Source: Acidimicrobiia bacterium UBA4744
GTDB taxonomy: Bacteria; Actinomycetota; Acidimicrobiia; Spongiisociales; UBA4744
Length of the DNA: 35,780 nt
Assembly: GCA_002403855.1 (NCBI GenBank)
Contig: DHIO01000026.1
Coordinates: 122,606-158,385, forward strand
Direction: 5' to 3'
The notes below the pieces were generated by a model, which saw nothing but the letters and a program-made list of their open reading frames with translations, was not told where the DNA came from and ran no database searches. Both the position numbers and the translations under genes were made by a program. Below, piece by piece: positions 30,958 to 35,780 of the stretch (positions are counted from its first letter, which is position 1; each line of letters begins with the position of its first letter).

Positions 30958-31688
30958 GAGGTCACGCCCAGTACGGCTGCCCGAACGGCTTCGGGAGCTT
31001 CGAGACAAACGTGGTGGCCGACGCCTTCCAGCACCGTCAGTTGGGCGCTGCCGAGGAGATCGACGGCTTGCTCGGCAACCGCGATCGGAACCTCCCGGTC
31101 CTCGCCGCCCCACACCAGGTGCACCGGCTGTCGGATCTCGCGAAGCTGTGGCTCGTAGCTTTCGTTGACGACCGTCACGAGAACATCTCGCATGATGCCG
31201 GTCGCCGCCCGATAATCGGACGACCCGTAGCGCTGCCTGACCCGCTCCAAGCGATCGTCATCGACCCACCCAAAGCGATGCAGGGAACGAATCAACCGGT
31301 AGGGAAGCGGCGAGGCACGACCGCCCTTCGTGGTCCTGCGGAGTAGTGGAACCCCGAGCAGGACCATCGCCCGGATTCTTTGCGGGTCGAGCACGGCCAG
31401 ATTCACCGCAACCCGACCCCCGAACGAGTGCCCCACCACCACCGCCGGCTCGTCGAAATCGTCCAACACCGGCGCCACCTGTTCGGCATAGCCGCCTGCC
31501 CCTGTAGCTTCGACGGGCTCCGGTGAAGCGCCGAAGCCCGGCAGGTCGATGGCGATCGAGTCCAGCCCTTCGAGAACCTCATCGAAATCGCGCCGATCTC
31601 TCCCCCATCCGTGCATTGCCAGCACCTGTGGTGGGCCGTCTCCGACACGTTCTCCGAATACCGCTCCCCCGGCGAATGACTTCAGCAT
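30954..31688 (-). CDS. Alpha/beta-fold hydrolase
   Basis: A 244-residue alpha/beta hydrolase. The oxyanion segment is MHGWGRDRRDF, the nucleophile elbow is GHSFGG (Ser near 94), the acid is in WGGEDREVP and the catalytic His is in GHHVCLEAPE. A lid region (about 125-180) contains the basic stretch RRTTKGGRASPLPYRLIR. There is no signal peptide, so it is cytoplasmic. The substrate is unknown. I start it at the ATG at 31688, with TACGGT 8 nt upstream and no SD; an in-frame start further upstream would include the promoter. It is the first gene of the hydrolase-Mur ligase-ddl run, overlapping the Mur ligase by 4 bp, which suggests a cell-envelope link by position only. Confidence 0.88.
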   Translation of the reverse strand: MLKSFAGGAVFGERVGDGPPQVLAMHGWGRDRRDFDEVLEGLDSIAIDLPGFGASPEPVEATGAGGYAEQVAPVLDDFDEPAVVVGHSFGGRVAVNLAVLDPQRIRAMVLLGVPLLRRTTKGGRASPLPYRLIRSLHRFGWVDDDRLERVRQRYGSSDYRAATGIMRDVLVTVVNESYEPQLREIRQPVHLVWGGEDREVPIAVAEQAVDLLGSAQLTVLEGVGHHVCLEAPEAVRAAVLGVTS

Positions 31689-31696
31689 GATTGGAG

Positions 31697-31702
31697 ACCG
31701 TA
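31697..31702 (-). promoter_or_regulatory. Candidate -10 element (TACGGT) for the hydrolase-Mur ligase-ddl operon
   Basis: TACGGT on the minus strand ends 8 nt before the hydrolase ATG, with no SD between. It lies in the 148-bp gap shared with the divergent histidine kinase gene. Confidence 0.4.
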
Positions 31703-31836
31703 GCGCTTGCAGAGACCCGAACGGCCGCAAGGTCCAAGGGAATGCCTCATGTTGAGCTGCACGAGAACCGAAACACCTTCCAGGGCTCGAGGGAGATTAC
31801 CGTCGAACCCTCCTCAATCGAGACCATACTGGGTTG

Positions 31837-33648
31837 ATGGCCCGACGAAGAAAAGCGAACAGGGCTCCATTCGTGGCGTTCCGTGCACGGGCCGCGAAGC
31901 TGGGGGTGCGGGTTTCGTGGCTCATGCTGGCCGCCATTCTCTTCGCGGCCTACCGCCTGAGCCTTCTCAACGACCCCCGCGTTTGGGTGCCTTCGCTGGT
32001 CGCGAGCATGGGACTCGTAGCCCTCTCGTTCGTTCCCTGGGAGAAGTTCCTCGCGGATTGGCGTGGTGACGTCGTCTTGTGGCTGTGGCTGGCGCTGGCA
32101 TTGGTCGAGTTGACCACCGTGGGGGCAGTACCACAACTCTCGGTGGTGATCTTCGCTTCGTACTTCGGCGTGGTAGTGCTGTCCGCGGCCCTGGCGGGGA
32201 CCGTCGCCCACGCATTCATCACCGGCATGGTCATCACCTCCCTTGTGCTCACAGACTCCAACTTCGGGCAGTCGGTCGAGATTGAGCGGTTGATCATCCC
32301 ACTCGTGATCTTGGTGGCGGTCGCTATCACCTCCAGCATGCTCACCAAGGAGTTCCGCCGGGAAACGCTCATCGGCATCGACCGAATGGATCAACTCGCC
32401 AAGCGAGAGGCGGATCTGGGTCGCCTCTACGAGGTTTCCAGGACCATGGCAGCCGGCGACAGCTTGGGTCAGGTGCTCCCGGAACTGGTGGGCAGGATCG
32501 GGCGGTACCTCGATGCGGAGGTAGGGGCCGTCCTGCTCCACAACGCTCGCGAACAGACCCTGGAAGTCATCAGCCCTATCTGGACCGCCGGGCACTCCCT
32601 CGACGTCGACGGATATCGGATGCCATTGAGCCGCCAGGGTGACATCGAACGTGTGTTTCTCTCGGGCAGTCCTGCCCTCTACACCGACTTGGACCATGAT
32701 CCGGACAGCCACGGGCTTCTCGGCGAACTCGGGACACACTCCGCGCTGGTCGTACCGATGCAGCTCGAGCATCGCACCATGGGAGTCATGGTGCTGGCCG
32801 ACAAAGCAGACGGCGACTTCACCACCAAGGACCTCGAAGTGCTGACCTCTCTGGCAGCCCCGGCCACCCTCGTCCTGGCACAACTCGAGCGGTTCCATGA
32901 AGCGGCGGAGACGTCCCGAAGGATGGAGGAACTCGCCCGGATGAAATCGGACTTCGTGTCCGTCGTGAGCCACGAACTCCGAACTCCATTGACCTCGATC
33001 ATTGGTTCCCTGGCCACCATTGCCCGACCCGAGCTCGCCCCGGAGCAACCGGCCGCCCTGGAGCTTCTCGAATCGGCCCGTGGTCAAGCGGACCGGTTGC
33101 GAAGGCTGATCGAGGACCTGCTGGTGGTGTCGCGGATCGAGGGGCAGGCCTTGCCGCGACATCCCGAGGAGATCGACCTGAGCCGCTTCCTGCCGGAGAC
33201 CGTAGGTGTCATCTCCGGCGCCGCCGAGGTGGTCGAGGTCCGGGTCGAGCCTGATACGTTCATCAAGACCGACCCCGACCACATCCGCCGGATGGTCATC
33301 AACCTGGTGGAGAATGCCATGAAACACGCCGCGGGAAGCCCCATAGAGGTAGCCGTGACGATGCATAAGGAACGCGTGATGATCGACGTCATCGACCACG
33401 GCCCGGGCATACCTCCTGCTGAGCGAACCAGGATCTTCGACCAATTCAGTCAACTCGAACCGTCGACGACGCGCTCCCAGGGTGGGACCGGCCTCGGTCT
33501 CTCCATTGTGCGAGGGCTGGCTCGGTCAATGGAGGGGGACGTCACCATCCACGACACTCCCGGAGGCGGAGCAACATTCCGGGTCGAGCTGCCCCGCGTC
33601 CTCAGTCCACGCCGAAGACGCCGCAATCCTGTCGTAGTGGGCGGCTAG
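31837..33648 (+). CDS. Membrane-bound GAF-domain sensor histidine kinase
   Basis: A 603-residue sensor kinase. The N-terminus is basic, then about five or six membrane helices span residues 25-170 with very short loops, so sensing is within or at the membrane. A GAF domain occupies about 196-350. The HisKA box SHELRTPLTS holds the phospho-acceptor His379. The ATPase domain has the N box NLVENAMKHA (about 489-498), G1 DHGPGIP (520-526), the F box (FDQFSQL) and G2 GGTGLGLSI (549-557). All catalytic elements are intact. The start is ATG at 31837, with CATACT 6 nt upstream and no SD. There is no adjacent response regulator, so it is an orphan kinase. Input signal unknown. Confidence 0.93.
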   Translation: MARRRKANRAPFVAFRARAAKLGVRVSWLMLAAILFAAYRLSLLNDPRVWVPSLVASMGLVALSFVPWEKFLADWRGDVVLWLWLALALVELTTVGAVPQLSVVIFASYFGVVVLSAALAGTVAHAFITGMVITSLVLTDSNFGQSVEIERLIIPLVILVAVAITSSMLTKEFRRETLIGIDRMDQLAKREADLGRLYEVSRTMAAGDSLGQVLPELVGRIGRYLDAEVGAVLLHNAREQTLEVISPIWTAGHSLDVDGYRMPLSRQGDIERVFLSGSPALYTDLDHDPDSHGLLGELGTHSALVVPMQLEHRTMGVMVLADKADGDFTTKDLEVLTSLAAPATLVLAQLERFHEAAETSRRMEELARMKSDFVSVVSHELRTPLTSIIGSLATIARPELAPEQPAALELLESARGQADRLRRLIEDLLVVSRIEGQALPRHPEEIDLSRFLPETVGVISGAAEVVEVRVEPDTFIKTDPDHIRRMVINLVENAMKHAAGSPIEVAVTMHKERVMIDVIDHGPGIPPAERTRIFDQFSQLEPSTTRSQGGTGLGLSIVRGLARSMEGDVTIHDTPGGGATFRVELPRVLSPRRRRRNPVVVGG

Positions 33649-33670
33649 CGAATCGCTCGAGGTCCGCCGA

Positions 33671-34453
33671 TCACTCGCCACCCCCGGCCGCGATGGCGTG
33701 GAATCCACCGTCGACATGGATCAACTCCCCGCTGGTAGCCGGTGCCCAGTCTGAGAACAGAACGCACACCATACGCGCGACCGGCTCAGGGTCATTGAGA
33801 TCCCATCCGAGGGGCGCTCGCCCGCCCCAAGCCTTTTCGAAGAGGTCGACACCCGGAATCGACCTGGCGGCTACCGTAGCCAACGGACCCGCCGACACTG
33901 CATTGACCCGAATCCCGTGCGGGCCGAGGTCCCGGGCGAGATACCTCGTTACCGATTCGAGAGCTGCCTTGGCTACCCCCATCCAGTCATAGGCCGGCCA
34001 AGCCTGGCGGTTGTCGAAATCCAACGTCACCAAAGAGCCTCCCCCCGCCTCCTCGAACAGGCCGAGAAGCCCGGCGGCCAGGGTCTTGAATGAGAATGCC
34101 GACGTCATGAACGCCGTTTGGGCACTCTCCGGCGGAGTGTTGAGGAAGTTTCCCCCGAGCGCATCTTCGGGAGCGAAAGCAATGGCATGGAGCGCGCCGT
34201 CGAGTGAGCCCCAGCGCTTCGACAGATCCGCCGTGAGGTCCCTCAGATGGTCGGGATCGTTGATGTCGAGTTCGAGGACGTCCGGCGGTTCGGGCAGCCG
34301 CCGTGCCGAGCGTTCGGTCAACCGCATTCCTCGACCAAAGCCGGTCAACACAATCTCGGCGCCCTGTTCCTGAGCCACCCTGGCCGTATGCCAGGCTATC
34401 GAATCGTTGGTCAGCACACCGGTGATCAACAATCTTCTACCGTCGAGCAGCAC
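33671..34453 (-). CDS. fabI: Enoyl-ACP reductase, InhA-like
   Basis: An NADH-dependent enoyl-[acyl carrier protein] reductase of the short-chain dehydrogenase superfamily, 260 residues, for the last step of fatty-acid elongation. The N-terminus ITGVLTNDSIAWHTARVAQEQ closely follows mycobacterial InhA. The catalytic pair is Tyr155 and Lys162 in YDWMGVAKAALESV. AGPLATVAARSIPG is the substrate-loop region and the C-terminus includes GELIHVDGGFHA. The start is GTG with GGGGAGGG just upstream. It is monocistronic or leads no visible partner; mabA (fabG), which precedes inhA in mycobacteria, is absent. Being InhA-like, it supports an actinobacterial origin. Confidence 0.93.
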   Translation of the reverse strand: MLLDGRRLLITGVLTNDSIAWHTARVAQEQGAEIVLTGFGRGMRLTERSARRLPEPPDVLELDINDPDHLRDLTADLSKRWGSLDGALHAIAFAPEDALGGNFLNTPPESAQTAFMTSAFSFKTLAAGLLGLFEEAGGGSLVTLDFDNRQAWPAYDWMGVAKAALESVTRYLARDLGPHGIRVNAVSAGPLATVAARSIPGVDLFEKAWGGRAPLGWDLNDPEPVARMVCVLFSDWAPATSGELIHVDGGFHAIAAGGGE

Positions 34454-34562
34454 GATCCCTCCCCGGGATTGGGCAACCCATGCTAAGTGCCGGGGATCGA
34501 AAATCCATCCTTGGTTTCACCCGTGCCTCATCCCGCGACGAGTCGGCGCCTGCGTGGGCGGG

Positions 34563-34922
34563 TCACGACCCCTCGAAGGTCATGATCGCCCGCAGACCCA
34601 GTCCCGTGACGAACAACATCAGCAAACCCCAGGCAAGGGCGGGCCGCTTGGACAATTGCGACCGGTACATGTAGGCAAAGGCCAACGTGAACAGCACGAG
34701 GAATCCGTAGAACATGTGGAAGGCGCCCGGGTCATGATCTTGCAGATAGAGCACCACCCCCGCCACGACCTGGACGACTATGGCAACCATGCCGGCGCCG
34801 GCCAGAATCCAGAAGGCCCTGGGGGGAGGTCGTTTGGCCACGGCGAAACCGATGCCGGCCAAGCCGGCCAGGCCGGCGAGCGACACCGCGACCCACCCCC
34901 AGGTGGTATGGAATACCTCCAC
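34563..34922 (-). CDS. Four-helix membrane protein of unknown function
   Basis: A 119-residue protein with four predicted transmembrane helices (about 9-29, 37-60, 68-85 and 96-113). His63 and His69 lie at a loop and helix edge (LQDHDPGAFHMFYGF), and a short triplicated LAG run (16-23) is encoded by near-identical 9-bp units. The topology and the His near the helix ends recall small cytochrome-b-like or heme-handling proteins, but there is no convincing motif, so I give no function. The start is GTG with GAGAGG upstream. The FabI stop lies beyond a 109-bp gap that holds only the fabI SD region. Confidence 0.75.
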   Translation of the reverse strand: MEVFHTTWGWVAVSLAGLAGLAGIGFAVAKRPPPRAFWILAGAGMVAIVVQVVAGVVLYLQDHDPGAFHMFYGFLVLFTLAFAYMYRSQLSKRPALAWGLLMLFVTGLGLRAIMTFEGS

Positions 34923-34958
34923 TCCTGACCTCTCGCCGGAATCGGGTTCAAAGACTCT

Positions 34959-35007
34959 ACTCGTCGAGTGGAAGGAACCGTCTTGGACGGTCCTGGAGGC
35001 GGCCTCC
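34959..35007. terminator. Cluster of tandem short hairpins
   Basis: Three perfect inverted repeats lie head to tail in 49 bp: ACTCG-T-CGAGT (34959-34969), ACCGTC-TTG-GACGGT (34977-34991) and GGAGG-CGG-CCTCC (34995-35007). They sit just after the 3' end of the small YAWWIVR gene on the minus strand. No U-tract follows. A multi-hairpin terminator is the simplest reading. Confidence 0.4.
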
Positions 35008-35012
35008 GGGCG

Positions 35013-35297
35013 TTACTCCTCGGGTACCTCCACCAGCTCGCCGGAGGTCAGGTCGAGCGCGAACTCTCGGTCGGAGCGGGAGTCTGAGATCCAGTTGGCG
35101 AGGCGCGCTCCTTGTTCCCGGACGATCCACCAGGCGTAACCTTCCCGTTCAGCACCCATGTAGCCAGCGCGTGCTGCCCTAGCTCGCGCCACTGCCTCCG
35201 CTTCCTCCCCAAAAGTGCCAAGGACGTTCTCGATGGGTATTGGGGCCGGTTGACCCGGCGTCACCTCTTCTTCGATGAACTCGACGGCTTCGAACAT
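35013..35297 (-). CDS. Small unknown protein, YAWWIVR paralog A
   Basis: A 94-residue soluble protein of no family I recognise. It has an acidic N-terminal half, an Ala-rich helix (about 31-46) and a conserved-looking C-terminal half: YAWWIVR (54-60), then NW..DSRSDREFALDL and LVEV. It aligns without gaps to the protein encoded by the next gene upstream, with about 41 of 91 positions identical, mostly in the C-terminal half. The ATG at 35297 is chosen because the paralog starts at the same point (MF..); an in-frame start at 35342 adds unrelated residues. A possible -10 (TAGAAT, minus strand 35357-35362) lies upstream. Confidence 0.75.
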   Translation of the reverse strand: MFEAVEFIEEEVTPGQPAPIPIENVLGTFGEEAEAVARARAARAGYMGAEREGYAWWIVREQGARLANWISDSRSDREFALDLTSGELVEVPEE

Positions 35298-35356
35298 GGT
35301 TGCCTCGCTGCTCCCGTTCAGCCGGCGGCCTCCCCAAGCCACCGCATTGTGTGATC

Positions 35357-35362
35357 ATTCTA
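35357..35362 (-). promoter_or_regulatory. Candidate -10 element (TAGAAT) for paralog A
   Basis: TAGAAT on the minus strand lies 59 nt before the ATG of paralog A, in the 131-bp gap between the two paralogs. This would give paralog A its own promoter. A small hairpin (ACCAC-CATTT-GTGGT) lies next to it at 35375-35389. Low certainty. Confidence 0.3.
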
Positions 35363-35428
35363 CACTGAGCCTGACCACCATTTGTGGTTATTTTCTCACT
35401 TAAAGCGCCCAGGCTGTACTGCCGACCC

Positions 35429-35707
35429 TCAAGCGACTTCTACCAGTCTCCTGGTCATGAGATCGACCGTGAATTCGCGCCGGGTCCTGGAATCGGCAAA
35501 CCAAGTGGCCATTTGCTCGCCTTCCCGACGAACGATCCACCAGGCGTACTCGGGTCTTTCCGCGTGGACGAATGTGGCCATTGAGGCGCGTGCAGCGGCA
35601 ACTGCAGCTTGCTCCGTGGAGTACCGGCCGATCTCCATTTCGCGGAACGCGGACACGACCCGACCCGTTTCGTTCTCTTCTTCGACATAGTGGAGAGTCT
35701 GGAACAT
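35429..35707 (-). CDS. Small unknown protein, YAWWIVR paralog B
   Basis: A 92-residue soluble protein, paralogous to its downstream neighbour. YAWWIVR is again at residues 54-60, followed by W.ADSRTRREFTVDL and LVEV. It starts MFQTLHYVEEE, and AGGAGG lies 5 nt before the ATG. Charged residues are frequent and there is no signal peptide or membrane helix. The fixed spacing of the motifs suggests one compact domain that has been duplicated in tandem. Function unknown; the conserved Trp-Trp and Arg/Glu pairs could form a ligand or protein interface. About 70 bp remain upstream to the window edge, with nothing recognised. Confidence 0.8.
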   Translation of the reverse strand: MFQTLHYVEEENETGRVVSAFREMEIGRYSTEQAAVAAARASMATFVHAERPEYAWWIVRREGEQMATWFADSRTRREFTVDLMTRRLVEVA

Positions 35708-35780
35708 GCGACCTCCTCGCTCGCTCCGAGCACCTGGACAACAACGTACCGAGGATGCTGGGAGTGGTGGGGGATTTGCC

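Noticed and set aside
31747..33453. A 568-codon open frame antisense to the histidine kinase
   Set aside because: It lies entirely against a clear kinase with all motifs; its His/Asp/Gly-rich composition is the typical antisense shadow in high-GC DNA.
34857..34880. Tandem GCCGGCCA-like 9-bp repeat
   Set aside because: It is within the membrane-protein gene and simply encodes the repeated Leu-Ala-Gly of a transmembrane helix.
35375..35389. Hairpin ACCAC-CATTT-GTGGT followed by TATTTTCT on the plus strand, resembling an intrinsic terminator
   Set aside because: No plus-strand gene precedes it, and on the minus strand it lacks a U-tract; kept only as a note beside the paralog A promoter.
1..35780. 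Phage defence, toxin-antitoxin, CRISPR, transposon or secondary-metabolite genes
   Set aside because: Looked for across both strands; every substantial frame is accounted for by housekeeping or the listed unknown genes.

Overview
The window is a high-GC bacterial chromosome segment made almost entirely of housekeeping genes. It fits an actinobacterium best, and I lean towards Acidimicrobiia or a related uncultured lineage. Evidence: the runs rimM-khpA-rpsP-ffh and ftsY-smc-acyP-mutM-(...)-rnc match the actinobacterial order known from Mycobacterium (Rv2907c-Rv2909c with ffh, and Rv2921c-Rv2925c). A coiled-coil protein sits next to yceD at the position of mycobacterial SepIVA. The enoyl-ACP reductase is InhA-like. 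Several genes seem to be transcribed from a -10 element only 7-10 nt before the start codon, with no Shine-Dalgarno (SD) sequence, which is a common actinobacterial habit. The class-level placement is inference. There are no phage genes, insertion sequences, CRISPR arrays, rRNAs or recognisable tRNAs.

Layout. 1-1452 (minus): a thiolase cut by the left edge and a receiver-only response regulator. 1742-3695 (plus): gap, then a lipoprotein with AMIN-like and Gmad2-like domains. 3676-6151 (minus): rimM, khpA, rpsP, ffh, tightly packed. 6339-10591 (plus): a nucleoside-salvage run (upp, an alkyltransferase-like protein, deoB, deoA, punA). 10697-12418 (plus): etfB-etfA. 12552-23511 (minus): cdd, ftsY, smc, acyP, mutM, a deaminase, rnc, plsX, rpmF, yceD, a SepIVA-like protein, coaD, rsmD. 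This continues into recG and a DAK/FakA-like gene (to 27316). 27418-28288 (plus): rpmB, a degenerate cold-shock-domain protein, a stand-alone Lrp/AsnC effector domain. 28339-31688 (minus): an operon of alpha/beta hydrolase, membrane Mur ligase and ddl. 31837-33648 (plus): a membrane GAF histidine kinase. 33671-35707 (minus): an InhA-like enoyl reductase, a four-helix membrane protein and two paralogous small unknown proteins.

How the genes work together. Ffh and FtsY are the two GTPases of co-translational protein targeting. RimM, bS16, bL28, bL32, RsmD and RNase III serve ribosome building. upp, deoB, deoA, punA and cdd recover bases and pentose phosphate from nucleosides. PlsX, the DAK/FakA-like protein, the InhA-like reductase, ETF and the thiolase belong to fatty-acid and phospholipid metabolism. 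Ddl makes D-Ala-D-Ala, and the Mur ligase beside it probably uses it.

Most unusual items: (1) the Mur ligase has a block of transmembrane helices where MurF has its UDP-binding domain, lacks the C-terminal KGSR motif and is co-operonic with ddl; (2) a repeated TACnnT element directly upstream of SD-less start codons; (3) a MutM zinc finger with one Cys replaced by Asp; (4) the tandem YAWWIVR paralogs; (5) a cold-shock-like protein lacking the nucleic-acid-binding aromatics; (6) a coding-like stretch between the deaminase gene and mutM that fits no known family.
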